Shown here piece by piece: positions 8,300 through 17,096 of a stretch of 64,000 nt of DNA. The DNA is taken from NCBI GenBank assembly GCA_029260735.1, contig JAJDCR010000119.1:1-64000 (forward strand), read 5' to 3'. Source of the DNA: Planctomycetota bacterium. GTDB taxonomy: Bacteria; Planctomycetota; Uabimicrobiia; Uabimicrobiales; Uabimicrobiaceae. Below the pieces are notes generated by a model. The model was not told the origin of the DNA. It was given only the letters and a program-made list of their open reading frames with translations, and made no database searches. A program made the position numbers and the translations under genes. Positions within the stretch are counted from its first letter, which is position 1. Each line of letters opens with the position of its first letter.

Positions 8300-10198
8300 A
8301 TGCGAGCGACAAATAACTCTTTTTGGATTTTTTGCACCCTTATTCTCTCAACTCCCTTAGTTTTTGGAGCAGTTTTGGTGCCGAAAGATCAAACCATGCC
8401 TCCCTTTGACTTATCTAAACACCAAGTAGATGTTCGGATCAAAGATAACCTGGCGTACACAAAAATCACTCAAGTTTATGAAAATCCTAGTTCAGTGCAA
8501 CTGGAAGGAGTCTATATTTTTCCGACTCCAGAAGGAGCAAAGATAACAGAATTTTCTATGTGGATCGCAGGAAAAAAGATGGTGGGAACCGTTGTTGAGC
8601 GAACCAAAGCTCGTCGAATCTATCAAGAAATTGTTGACCGCGCACTGGATCCGGGAATCTTAGAGCAAGAGAAGCGAGATTTGTTTAAAATCCGAGTATT
8701 CCCTATTTTACCAAAGGCAGAGTTAAAATTTCAAATTGCCTATACTCAAAAAATTCATTACTCTATGGGAGTATATCGATATAACTATCCCTTGGTTGAT
8801 GCAAGGGAGTTTCCTTCTGGTTTAACAAGAGATTTTTCTTTCCAAGCTCGTTTAGAGAGCCCTTATTCTTTAAAAAATATAGAGATCCTGGGAGGAGGAA
8901 AAAGCGAAATCAATTATCTCCAAGAAAATGAGGCCCATGTTAAAGCAGTGGCCCAAAATCGGCACTGGGAAAAAGACCTTGTCCTAGAATATCAAACTCC
9001 CGATCGATCTTTGCTGCACTTAGAAACTATTGCAGACTATAGTATCTTAAACTTGACTATTCCTATCGATGAAGAAGCTCCTGAAGGAAAAACTATTTTT
9101 GTTTTGGATACATCGGCCAGTATGCTAAAAAATGAGCATTTAGATTTTTGCCGAGAGGGAATACTTCATTGTTTAGAAGAGATGACCCCAGAAAGTCATT
9201 TTAATATTGTGGTCTTTGACCACAAAGTACGCTTTTTTCGCTCTACTACCGTTGTTGCCAATGAAGAAAATAAGAAGGAAGCAAAAAAATATTTAGATTC
9301 ACTTTTTCCTTTGGGCCCTTCTAATTTTGAAAAGCTTTTTTCTGCTTTAGAAAAACTACCTGATAATTCAAATATTATATTACTCAGCGATGGACTTTCG
9401 ACAATATCTTCTCCCCAGGAGAGTGTTCTTCTAGATTTAGTTTCTTCTGAAGCAAATATCTTTTCTATTGGATTGGGAGGTAAAGCGAATTACTCCTTTC
9501 TCCAAGATATCTCCGAAAAAACCCAAGCTTTTAGCTCTCTCTCTCGAGAAAGCCAAGAGCTTCCACGCTTGGTTGTTTCTGTCTACCAACAGAGCCTTTA
9601 TAAACCTTGGGAAAATCTCATTTTAGCTTCCGAAGGACTAGAAGCTCCCGAAATATATCCCAGTTGCCCAAAAAGAGTTTACCCTGGTAGCCAAATAACT
9701 CTGTTTTGCAAATGGCCTCAATCTGGAGAGGGCTACGTTGAATTAAAGGCAGAAAGAGGAGGCTTAAAGGAATCTTGGAAAAGTGAAGTGTCTGTCGAAG
9801 AGGGACAGCCGGATATCTTTGCTCAACAGTACTGGGAATACAAACGGATTGATCAAATTTTAAAGCAAATTTCTGAGGAAGGGGAATCCAAGGAATTCGT
9901 TGATGAGGTCATAGAGCTTTCCGTTAAAAATCAAGTAGTTACTCCTTACACGGCTTACTTGGTCTTAGAGACAGAAGATGACTACAAAAACAATGATATC
10001 GACCGGAGCCAAAAAAATGCTCTCCAAAAAGCTTTGGATGAAGAGGATAAGTCCCGCGAAGTATTAACTTTAGTAAATGCTTCCTTGGAGGATGAAAATG
10101 CCGTTAACTACGCTGGCCCAGAACCTGCTTCATTTGTTCTTTGGGGACTTATGTCCTTAGCTTTGCTTTGTTCTTGGCGAAAATTCAGAAAAGAATAG
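8300..10198 (+). CDS. VIT and von Willebrand factor A domain protein with PEP-CTERM sorting tail
   Basis: About 632 residues from the ATG at 8300 (AAGGAAAA upstream). There is a signal peptide ending near LVFGA. A VIT domain (about 25-150) shows VDVRIKDNLAYTKI and VYIFPTPEGAKI. A VWA domain (about 268-440) has the MIDAS signature VLDTSASM. A C-terminal part with VTPYTAYLV is usual for this architecture. The last ~28 residues are a PEP-CTERM signal: the PEPAS motif, a hydrophobic helix and an Arg/Lys end (SWRKFRKE). Such tails are processed by exosortases, and the exosortase gene is next. The expected product is an envelope-linked or secreted metal-dependent adhesion protein. Its stop codon overlaps the first bases of a 110-bp inverted repeat. 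Confidence 0.9.
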   Translation: MRATNNSFWIFCTLILSTPLVFGAVLVPKDQTMPPFDLSKHQVDVRIKDNLAYTKITQVYENPSSVQLEGVYIFPTPEGAKITEFSMWIAGKKMVGTVVERTKARRIYQEIVDRALDPGILEQEKRDLFKIRVFPILPKAELKFQIAYTQKIHYSMGVYRYNYPLVDAREFPSGLTRDFSFQARLESPYSLKNIEILGGGKSEINYLQENEAHVKAVAQNRHWEKDLVLEYQTPDRSLLHLETIADYSILNLTIPIDEEAPEGKTIFVLDTSASMLKNEHLDFCREGILHCLEEMTPESHFNIVVFDHKVRFFRSTTVVANEENKKEAKKYLDSLFPLGPSNFEKLFSALEKLPDNSNIILLSDGLSTISSPQESVLLDLVSSEANIFSIGLGGKANYSFLQDISEKTQAFSSLSRESQELPRLVVSVYQQSLYKPWENLILASEGLEAPEIYPSCPKRVYPGSQITLFCKWPQSGEGYVELKAERGGLKESWKSEVSVEEGQPDIFAQQYWEYKRIDQILKQISEEGESKEFVDEVIELSVKNQVVTPYTAYLVLETEDDYKNNDIDRSQKNALQKALDEEDKSREVLTLVNASLEDENAVNYAGPEPASFVLWGLMSLALLCSWRKFRKE

Positions 10199-10306
10199 GG
10201 ATTGTATTCATTCAGCTTGCTTTTTGTATTTTTTTAGTAAGAATAAGGAAACTGCTTTGAACTAAATCCTGCTAAATAGCAAGTAGGCTGAATGAGTACA
10301 CTCCCT
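10197..10306. repeat. MITE-like inverted repeat, copy 1
   Basis: A 110-bp element with near-perfect inverted ends: AGGGATTGTATTCATTCAGC at the left and GCTGAATGAGTACACTCCCT at the right, bordered by TA. A sister copy lies at 26645-26751. It begins inside the stop codon of the VIT/VWA gene and ends 17 bases before the exosortase ATG, so it forms nearly the whole spacer between a PEP-CTERM substrate and its likely sortase. Confidence 0.75.
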
Positions 10307-10323
10307 AACGGATTAAATATTTT

Positions 10324-11160
10324 ATGAAATTTTTTAGAGAATACCTAGTCAAAGGAGAGAGTACTTTTTTTGCTCTCTTGCTTTTGGCTCTTTGTTTTCC
10401 CTTTTTTCTTAGACCTACAGTTTATCCTTTTCGTACTTTGATTCCATTGGGAGCTTTCTTTTTCTTCCTTTATCAATCCACTTTCCTCCCTCAAACGAAT
10501 CTACCTCCTCTTTTTTTTACAGCAGAAAAAACAAAAGGAAAAAAAATAGCGACCGTTTTTATCCTCTTCATTTACTGGCTAGCTCTGTACTTTTGGGGAT
10601 TGGAAGAAGTTCTTTTTTCAATTCCTATAAGCGCTTTTTTCCTTATATGGGTTTGGCAAGGGTGGGAGCGGACTCGATACTACGCTCTGGGCACATTGTT
10701 CCTCCTCTTTCTTTTACCCACCCAGAATACCGCTTTATTTATTCTTCCTCTACTTCAAAAAATAACCCTCTGGGGAAGCCAAAATATTTTAGAATTCATG
10801 GGGTATATGACATCTGTTGAGGTCGATACCATTTTGTATAAGGATATTCGCTTGCAAATTAACCCTCGCTGCTCAGGGCTAGGTTTTTTCAATAAGCTAA
10901 CGATTTTCTCTCTTTTTGTTGGCCTACTAGGTAAGCTCTCCTTGCGCTACTCGTGGCAACTCCTTATCTTAGCTCCTTTTTTCGCGATTATTGCTAATTT
11001 GATTAGAGTAACCTTGCTTTTTTTTGTTAGCTTAAATAGACCTTCGCGAGAAGATTTTGGGTGGTGGGATGTCATTTTGGGAAGTGGAGTATTTTTTAGT
11101 TTTGCCATTTTGTTAGCCATGATTGCCTTGTTTTGGCAAAAAAAATCTCAATCTAATTGA
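10324..11160 (+). CDS. Exosortase/archaeosortase family protein
   Basis: A 278-residue integral membrane protein with about eight hydrophobic helices. It shows the family hallmarks INPRCSGLGFF (catalytic Cys, about residue 182) and IANLIRVTLLF (catalytic Arg, about residue 227). Exosortases cleave PEP-CTERM tails, and a PEP-CTERM gene lies immediately upstream. The third conserved position, usually a His before the last helix, reads GWWDVILGSG here, and the whole protein contains no histidine. It may be a variant subfamily or have changed chemistry. Family assignment is firm; the subclass is not determined. The ATG at 10324 follows the 10197-10306 repeat. Confidence 0.88.
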   Translation: MKFFREYLVKGESTFFALLLLALCFPFFLRPTVYPFRTLIPLGAFFFFLYQSTFLPQTNLPPLFFTAEKTKGKKIATVFILFIYWLALYFWGLEEVLFSIPISAFFLIWVWQGWERTRYYALGTLFLLFLLPTQNTALFILPLLQKITLWGSQNILEFMGYMTSVEVDTILYKDIRLQINPRCSGLGFFNKLTIFSLFVGLLGKLSLRYSWQLLILAPFFAIIANLIRVTLLFFVSLNRPSREDFGWWDVILGSGVFFSFAILLAMIALFWQKKSQSN

Positions 11161-11181
11161 CTATTCTTTTGGAGAGTAATC

Positions 11182-11439
11182 TTGATAGGACCAAAACACG
11201 TGCGAGATGCTATATCTAGGCTAGCTCAAAATTTTGATGAATATGTCGAGGAGTATCGAAAAGAGAAATATAAACAATTTGAAGAAGGGAAAACAGAAGA
11301 TTTAGAGAAAGAGCTAGTAAGTATAAAAAACTATTTAGATATCTACTACGAAGGTAAAGTTTCAGATACTATTGAAAATATTAATTTCTATGACTACAAA
11401 CAAGCTATTATTGAAAAAATCTTAGTGCAAAAGGAATAA
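11182..11439 (+). CDS. Small hypothetical protein, helical and charged
   Basis: 85 residues with a TTG start supported by GGAGAG six bases upstream. The protein is predicted mostly alpha-helical and rich in Glu, Lys and Tyr, with no signal or membrane segment. It starts 21 bases after the exosortase stop and ends 4 bases before the DUF2237 gene, so it is probably in one transcript with both. I do not recognise a family. Confidence 0.6.
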   Translation: MIGPKHVRDAISRLAQNFDEYVEEYRKEKYKQFEEGKTEDLEKELVSIKNYLDIYYEGKVSDTIENINFYDYKQAIIEKILVQKE

Positions 11440-11443
11440 AATT

Positions 11444-11803
11444 ATGGCGAGAAATGTTTTAAGCACTCCTCTAGAACCTTGCAGTGTAGATCCTATGACC
11501 GGTTTCTATCGAAATGGTTGCTGTGATACAGGACGGGGAGATTTGGGACTGCACATTGTTTGTGCCAAGATGACCACAGATTTTCTAGAGTTTAGTAAAT
11601 CTAATGGCAACGATCTTACAACCCCACACCCGGAATTTGATTTTCCCGGACTAAAACCAGGCGACCGCTGGTGTCTTTGTGTTTTTCGTTGGCTAGAAGC
11701 CTTAGAAGCTGGGGCTGCTCCCCCTGTTTACCTAAACTCTACTCACGTTGTTGCTTTAGAACACGCTTCTCTCGACGATTTGAAAAAGCATGCCATAGAT
11801 TAA
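11444..11803 (+). CDS. DUF2237 family protein
   Basis: 119 residues that closely follow the DUF2237 pattern. This includes PCSVDPMTGFYRNGCCDTG, HIVCAKMT, FLEFSKSNGNDLTTPHPEF, FPGLKPGDRWCLC and a C-terminal VVALEHASLDDL. The cysteines at RNGCC, VCAK and WCLC are those usual for the family, possibly for metal or redox use. The function is not known. The gene is full length and immediately follows the small helical protein gene. Confidence 0.88.
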   Translation: MARNVLSTPLEPCSVDPMTGFYRNGCCDTGRGDLGLHIVCAKMTTDFLEFSKSNGNDLTTPHPEFDFPGLKPGDRWCLCVFRWLEALEAGAAPPVYLNSTHVVALEHASLDDLKKHAID

Positions 11804-11834
11804 CGATTAGTTAACGGTAAAAGTATAGCTAAAG

Positions 11835-11856
11835 AAGGGGTTTAAAAAGCCCCCTT
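11835..11856. terminator. Hairpin between convergent genes
   Basis: AAGGGG (11835-11840) pairs with CCCCTT (11851-11856) around an A-rich loop, between two converging genes. It could end transcription from both sides, but no long T run follows. Confidence 0.4.
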
Positions 11857-11858
11857 AT

Positions 11859-13091
11859 CTAATCCTCATCACGGTTGGCGTAAAACTCTGCCCAAACGGG
11901 CATATGATCAGAAACTTCTTTGGCCAAAGAGATTTCTCCGCCAAAATATTCTTGCACCATATCATAGATTTGTTTTTGCCCTGTCCAATCTTTTTCACTC
12001 TGGGCCTGCCAAATCAGATTATCATTTAAGCGATCTCCATGAGACATAGAGTCGGTCATGATAATTTCTTCTCCTGCAACAACTTTTTTGAAAGGATGAA
12101 CAGGCCCAATTTTCTTGCGGATTTTTTCCCACAATTCATAGTCACTTCCCCGACTAGTGGTAGGGTCGCAATTGAAATCCCCCGCGACTAAAATATCTTT
12201 TTCGCCAAACTTCTTTTCTAGCCAACGAACGACTTTCGGCAAAGCTTTAAAATCATTGCGCCGAGGTTCATCTTCTTCTCCTGATTGTTTGGGAGCTAAG
12301 TGAACAGAAACGAGAATAAAATCGAAGTGCTTTTTTCCTTCTTGGGGCTCTTGAAAACTCTCTGAGCGTAGAGAAAATTTGGCATAGTGAGGATCACGTT
12401 GCATATCATAGTTCTTAATATGACCTAAACGTTCCAGTTTCAGAAGGCGAGAGTTATAAACAATGGGAAGGTACTCTGCTCTGTTACTGCTTTCTCCTAA
12501 TTTTTCGGGATAGGTCATTTTGTATTCATCCCCATCCTTATTTAAGTAATCCAAAACCGCATAAATAGGATCTAAGTCATCTCCTTCGATTTCTTGCAAA
12601 GCGACAACAGCAAAATTTAATTTTTTGATAATTTCGGCAATAACTTCTGGTATAGGTCTATCTTTCCCTTGATAAGAAATCTTTTTTTGCATTTTGCTAT
12701 CGCCAAAATTTTGAATGTTCCAGCTTCCGATGATAAATTTGTCAGGCTCTTTTTCTCCGATAAAGCGCAAGAATTTTGCTCGCAATTGATTGGATTGTTC
12801 AATTCGAGTGGAGGCCTTTGTTAAATAACCAGAAGCTTTTTTTCTCAGAGAAAGAGCTTTCTTTTTCCATTTATTAACTTCATCCCATTTTTTTTCTTCT
12901 TGGGCTAGATGAGCTTTGCTTTCCGCGACCTGAGCGCTTTTCATTGCGTTGTCTGCTAGGCTAATATAGTGTGTGGCTTGTAGCTCCCAAAGCTCGACTT
13001 TTTTTATTAGGCCATAGTTAGAGTTCGGATTGGCTTGGATTGGGATGCTGGCAAACAATAAAATTACGAAAGCCAGAAAAAATTTTCTCAT
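11859..13091 (-). CDS. Secreted endonuclease/exonuclease/phosphatase-fold protein
   Basis: 410 residues. A signal peptide (MRKFFLAFVILLFASIPIQA) is followed by a helical segment (about 25-110) that may be a coiled coil. An EEP (DNase I-like) domain then runs to the end. Active-site motifs of the fold are all present: GSWNIQNFG, ALQEIEGDD, ILVAGDFNCDP and the terminal VSDHMPVWAEF. Expected activity is metal-dependent phosphodiester hydrolysis outside the cytoplasm, on nucleic acid or a phospholipid-like substrate. It stands alone on its strand. Confidence 0.85.
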   Translation of the reverse strand: MRKFFLAFVILLFASIPIQANPNSNYGLIKKVELWELQATHYISLADNAMKSAQVAESKAHLAQEEKKWDEVNKWKKKALSLRKKASGYLTKASTRIEQSNQLRAKFLRFIGEKEPDKFIIGSWNIQNFGDSKMQKKISYQGKDRPIPEVIAEIIKKLNFAVVALQEIEGDDLDPIYAVLDYLNKDGDEYKMTYPEKLGESSNRAEYLPIVYNSRLLKLERLGHIKNYDMQRDPHYAKFSLRSESFQEPQEGKKHFDFILVSVHLAPKQSGEEDEPRRNDFKALPKVVRWLEKKFGEKDILVAGDFNCDPTTSRGSDYELWEKIRKKIGPVHPFKKVVAGEEIIMTDSMSHGDRLNDNLIWQAQSEKDWTGQKQIYDMVQEYFGGEISLAKEVSDHMPVWAEFYANRDED

Positions 13092-13342
13092 AATTTAAGT
13101 TTCTCCTCAGGTGATTTTAAAGCTCAAGATGGTTTTTGAGGGGCATTATAACTAAACTGATTCTTAGAATCAAACCTCAACCTTTTATTTACAAGGACTA
13201 AAAGGTTTGTCCATTTAGGTGCTTGGAAAGAAAGTTCTCCTAAACTTCTCCCCTTTTCCTGTTTTGTCCTAGGGCGTGTTATGATGATTTTTTCAATTTA
13301 TAAAAACCATAACAGCTTCTTTAACTATGAGGGAGAGTGGAA

Positions 13343-14566
13343 ATGAAAGCAAATTGTACTTACCCTAAAAATGCATTTCGCTTAGGGAGTTTTTTTATTC
13401 TCTTATTTGGGCCTTTCTTTTTTCTCGTGGGCTCGTATTTCCCTTCCTTTTCTGGGGGAGAGACTTTTGAAAAAAAGGCTTACCCTCTTCCTGAGAAATT
13501 ACTACTTCTTCTAGAGAATAGTTTACGTAAGGGCGATTTTGAAACCCGTTGGGAGACAGTGAAGGTGCTCAAAGGGATGCGAAAACACAGAGTTGTTGCT
13601 ATTTCTATTTTGCAAAAAGCGCTGGAAGAATATACAGGAGTGGAAGATAATATTTTAGAAGCGATTGCCGACTTGGATCAAAAAGAAGGAAAATACTTGG
13701 ATTTTATTGCTTCTTTTTTTCAAAACTCAGACCCTGAAATGAGAGCAGCGGCCGTTTCTGCTTTTTCAAAATATGGCTCACAAGCAATTAAGCGAAAAAA
13801 AGCTATTGTTTTGTTATTGCAAGATGAAAATTCTTTTGTTCGTCGCTTAGCTGTTCGAACCATAAGAAAAATTTCTTGTCCTCAGAGTGGAGAAGTTTTG
13901 TCTCAGCTTCTTCAAGAAGATGGCTCGCGAGAAGTTCGGGCAGAAGTTGCTCATGCTTTATCTCGGATTCCTCGAAGTAAAAATCAAACAGATATAATTT
14001 TAGCTTCTTTGATGAAAACCGTTCAAGAAGACTCAGGTGCTCCTGTCTACAATGCGATAGAGTCTTTAGGAAAGATATCTCCTCAAGGAGAAGTTGCTGC
14101 TCCTCTTTTGATTTGGTGTTTACGTTTTAGTGAGATGCGTCCCTTTGCCCAAGATGCTCTTTTGCAACTCGGAAGAAAATCGTCCAAAACGGTTTTTGCT
14201 TTGATCCATGCTCTCAAAAATGGAAAAAAGGAAGAACAAATTGCGATTATTGACATTATTTCTAATCTAGGTAGGAAAGCTGATTTTGCTTTACCTTCTT
14301 TAGTAATGCTTTTGGAAAAGGATTATTTGCAAAAATACATAGGGCAAGCTTTGGTAGAAATGGGAGGTAAGAAAAGAACTCAGGAGTTGATGTTATTTTT
14401 TCCCAAATGTTCAGAAGAAATTCAAATAACAATAATAGATATTATTGTAAAATGTGGAGAAGATGCTCAAGTTGTTGCGGAAGATCTTCTTCCCTATTTA
14501 CATGTATCTTCGATCCCATTAAAATCAAAAACAGCTTGGGCTCTCGGGAAAATTTTGATGCAGTGA
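13343..14566 (+). CDS. HEAT-repeat protein with N-terminal membrane anchor or signal
   Basis: About 407 residues. One hydrophobic segment near residues 15-35 (FILLFGPFFFLVGSYF) is followed by ~370 residues of HEAT-type helical pairs (for example DPEMRAAAVSAFSKYG and DENSFVRRLAVRTIRKI). HEAT solenoids bind other proteins; no catalytic residues are seen. I chose the ATG at 13343, seven bases after AGGGAGAG, instead of the GTG at 13337. The gene stands alone; its stop is built into a perfect 13-bp stem. Confidence 0.8.
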   Translation: MKANCTYPKNAFRLGSFFILLFGPFFFLVGSYFPSFSGGETFEKKAYPLPEKLLLLLENSLRKGDFETRWETVKVLKGMRKHRVVAISILQKALEEYTGVEDNILEAIADLDQKEGKYLDFIASFFQNSDPEMRAAAVSAFSKYGSQAIKRKKAIVLLLQDENSFVRRLAVRTIRKISCPQSGEVLSQLLQEDGSREVRAEVAHALSRIPRSKNQTDIILASLMKTVQEDSGAPVYNAIESLGKISPQGEVAAPLLIWCLRFSEMRPFAQDALLQLGRKSSKTVFALIHALKNGKKEEQIAIIDIISNLGRKADFALPSLVMLLEKDYLQKYIGQALVEMGGKKRTQELMLFFPKCSEEIQITIIDIIVKCGEDAQVVAEDLLPYLHVSSIPLKSKTAWALGKILMQ

Positions 14567-14604
14567 TAGCAAAGGCATTTTGTCGAAATCTTTTGCTATC
14601 ACTG
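14561..14604 (+). terminator. Perfect 13-bp stem-loop across the HEAT gene stop codon
   Basis: CAGTGATAGCAAA (14561-14573) and TTTGCTATCACTG (14592-14604) are perfectly complementary, with an 18-base loop. The TGA stop lies inside the left arm. It probably stabilises or ends the transcript; there is no T tract directly after it. Confidence 0.5.
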
Positions 14605-14674
14605 CTATTTTAAGTATTTTGTCGAAATTTTTTCAGAAAAAAAGAGTTTTTATCGCCCTAGTTCTCATATTTCG

Positions 14675-14768
14675 GGAGGGCTTTGGCTTCTGCCGAGCAG
14701 GGGATGTGCAAGGTTTCCTGATATTGTAATCTAAGCACATCTCCTGCTCGGCAGGAGCCTCACCCTCC
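14675..14768. repeat. Palindromic repeat of the GCTCCTGCCGAGCAGG family
   Basis: The left arm contains TTCTGCCGAGCAGGGGATGTGC and the right arm the inverted GCACATCTCCTGCTCGGCAG, with GGAGGG/CCCTCC at the outer ends. The same core occurs three more times in the array at 34725-35177. Confidence 0.8.
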
Positions 14769-15495
14769 ATGGGTTATATTGCTAAAGAACGATTTTAGAT
14801 AATCCTTAACTTAAAAAAATAACAAGCGGGAGTTATAATAAAAACCTTTAAAATGCACTACTTTTGGGAACAGAATTCACTTTGGTTAAAAAATTCCTTT
14901 GACGTTCTTGTTTAAGTTTTCATAAACCTTCTCTTTTAGAAACGTCAAAAGCATTTCTCCTCAAAGAGTCGATCAGAAAAACTTTGCTTGGTGTCAAGGG
15001 GCTCATTGAGCCAATGTTTCATTTTGTTCAAGCAAAAAGTATAGCATTTTATTGGGTTAGCTCTTTTCCGAATATCTACCCCACAGCTTTCTTTGTTTTC
15101 CTTCTTGTATCTCTTTGTCTGGAACGGCAAAAGCGAACTCAGCCAAAATAACAAGGAGGAAAACGTGAGAGTGGAGATGAATGCGGAAAGCCAGTTTAAC
15201 TTTCCAAACGCTGATACCCCACAGGGAATCTCGCTGCGTTCATCGTGGTCGTCCACGTGGTGCCTCCTTTCACAGGCTTACAAGATCTCATCTTGTAAAA
15301 CTATGCTTTTGATTTTGTGTTTTAGAACTTCTTGGGTAAAACTTCGACAAAATACCTTTACTCAAAGTAAAACCAGAGTCCTAGAAAAAGGTTGAGTCTT
15401 TTTTTAATAAACTTTTAAGCGAGGACCAAAAATTCTAAACTAAAATGTCGAAAAATTTTTGGTTTCTTAACCTACCTACCTACCTACCTTCTTTC
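14769..15495. other. Intergenic stretch without a supported gene
   Basis: AT-rich sequence with only weak open frames. Partial repeats occur at both ends: TATTTTGTCGAAA near 14612 and its inverse TTCGACAAAATA near 15343. A compact inverted pair (GGACCAAAAATT and AATTTTTGGTTT) lies at 15422-15463, and a CCTA tandem (four to five units) at 15471-15490. The ends suggest the remains of an inserted element. Confidence 0.4.
15165..15395 (+). CDS. Possible small ORF with strong ribosome site
   Basis: A GTG at 15165 follows AAGGAGG at a good distance and opens a 76-codon frame. The peptide has no recognisable domain and an unconvincing composition. A competing 103-codon frame lies on the other strand (14945-15256). 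It may be a remnant gene rather than a live one. Confidence 0.2.
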   Translation: MRVEMNAESQFNFPNADTPQGISLRSSWSSTWCLLSQAYKISSCKTMLLILCFRTSWVKLRQNTFTQSKTRVLEKG

Positions 15496-16545
15496 TTATT
15501 GTCTCTCGTTTTCCAACTCTAACAAATACTGCTTTCGCCAAAGACCTCCGGCATACCCCCTAAGATCCCCTTTTTTTCCGATAACCCGATGGCAAGGTAT
15601 AATGATAGCAATGCGGTTATCGCCGTTTGCTTTTCCTAAGGCTCGAACGGCCTTTGGATTGTTTATTGACTCGGCTTGTTCTTGATAAGAACGTGTTTCT
15701 CCATAGGGAATTCTCTGAAGAGCTTGCCATACTTCTTTCTGGAAAGAACTCCCAGGTACATCTAGTGGTAGAGAAAAGTCGGTTCTTTTGTGTTGAAAAT
15801 ACTCTAGGAGTTGATTTTTTAGTTGATTTAAATGAGGACTTTCTCCAGGGGTTAATTTTGCTTGAAAGAGTTCTTCCGTTTTCTGTAATTGCTTGTCTAG
15901 TCGGATTCGATCTGTGAACTCTAAAAGACAAATTCCTTCTGAGCTTGATCCTGCAATCATTGGACCCAAAGGAGTTAAAATTCTATTCGTAAGGATAACC
16001 CGGCCTTTTTTGCTTTCTTTCGGAGAAAAGCCTGTTGTTTTTTTGAAAGAGTCTGAAAAGCCACTGAGAGAATCATATCCTGACTGATAGGCAGCGTGAA
16101 TGACTTTTTCTCCTTCTTTGATTTTTTCGAAAGCTTGTCCTACTCGGGAAGCTCGGAGGTAGTTTTGAAAAGTTACTCCATAATGTTTTTTAAACCATCT
16201 GCGTAAACGATTAGGCTCAATTCCTCTTTCGCGAAGATCTTGGTCTTTTAACTGAGCATAGGGGTTTGTTTGGATCTCTTCTAAAATACTCTGGACCCAA
16301 TAAGGGATTTCTCCTTGGTATTCTAAAGGATGACAGACTTTGCAAGCTCGATATCCTTTTTTAACAGCCTCTTCTACAGAAGAAAAAAATTCAACATTTT
16401 CTTTTTTCGGCTTACGAGCTGTACAAGTCGGACGACAGAAAATTCCTGTAGTTTTGACTGCAACGAAAAAAATCCCTTCAAAACGACTATCTTTTTTTAG
16501 GAGTGCTTGGTACATAGTTTCTAAGCTTGGTAAAGGGGTTTGCAT
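15496..16545 (-). CDS. ada: Ada: methylated-DNA-protein methyltransferase and transcription activator
   Basis: 349 residues in the full Ada order. The N-terminal zinc domain (about 1-80) has the four Cys in GIFCRPTC and RACKVC, including the methylphosphotriester-accepting Cys. An AraC-type helix-turn-helix (about 85-180) shows AYQSGYDSLSGFSDSFKKTT. The MGMT part ends with IIPCHRVIG (O6-methylguanine-accepting Cys). The protein repairs alkylated DNA by suicidal methyl transfer and, once methylated, activates its own regulon. It is a single gene with a long upstream spacer. Assignment is firm because all acceptor and DNA-binding motifs are present. Confidence 0.93.
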   Translation of the reverse strand: MQTPLPSLETMYQALLKKDSRFEGIFFVAVKTTGIFCRPTCTARKPKKENVEFFSSVEEAVKKGYRACKVCHPLEYQGEIPYWVQSILEEIQTNPYAQLKDQDLRERGIEPNRLRRWFKKHYGVTFQNYLRASRVGQAFEKIKEGEKVIHAAYQSGYDSLSGFSDSFKKTTGFSPKESKKGRVILTNRILTPLGPMIAGSSSEGICLLEFTDRIRLDKQLQKTEELFQAKLTPGESPHLNQLKNQLLEYFQHKRTDFSLPLDVPGSSFQKEVWQALQRIPYGETRSYQEQAESINNPKAVRALGKANGDNRIAIIIPCHRVIGKKGDLRGYAGGLWRKQYLLELENERQ

Positions 16546-16591
16546 AAAATATTCCTTCTGGCTGTAAAGAAAGCAAAAAGTTAGGGTGGTT

Positions 16592-16731
16592 CAATGAAAA
16601 AACTTTGCAAAGATAGTAAGAGATTTTGTCTTCTGATAAGGCGCGACGTAGGCGCATAATCTTTTCTGTAACGAAGGAGCAACGTTGTCAGAAGACAAAA
16701 GATCCGCTATATTTGTAAAGTTTTTTCATTG
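16592..16731. repeat. Inverted-repeat element with conserved core
   Basis: Arms of about 45 bases (16592-16636 and 16688-16731) are near-perfect inverse copies; both contain CAATGAAAAAACTTT and TTTTGTCTTCTGA in opposite sense. The core reads AAGGCGCGACGTAGGCGC, CTTTTCTGTAA and GAAGGAGCAAC, which resembles the cores at 46395-46445 and 45466-45515. It lies between ada and the acidic protein gene, and the rest of the spacer to 17096 is AT-rich without a gene. Confidence 0.75.
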
Positions 16732-17096
16732 GAACTCCCTTAGTGCAGATATCTTAAAATATTTCTTTGAGGAGGAGCAACCGGAAACTTAACAAGCATT
16801 TCGTTTTTTTTATTGGAATTGTAAGGAAAGCCCATAAACAGATTCATGAAAGACTACTAAGGCAAAAAAAATTCTATAATATTTTAAGTCATTTGTTCTT
16901 TGGGATATGATTTTTTTTAAAAATTACAAGAAAATTTACCTTGAATTCAAATTTCTTAGAATTATATTTAAGGTTATTAAAACAATGGTCTAGGGTCTTT
17001 AAGTTTTATTTTTTATTAAAAGCTTGTCATGGAAGTACTTGAAAAGCTTTACTTGTGTAATAAATAGACAGATAATGAACAGATAGGTATGCTTTT

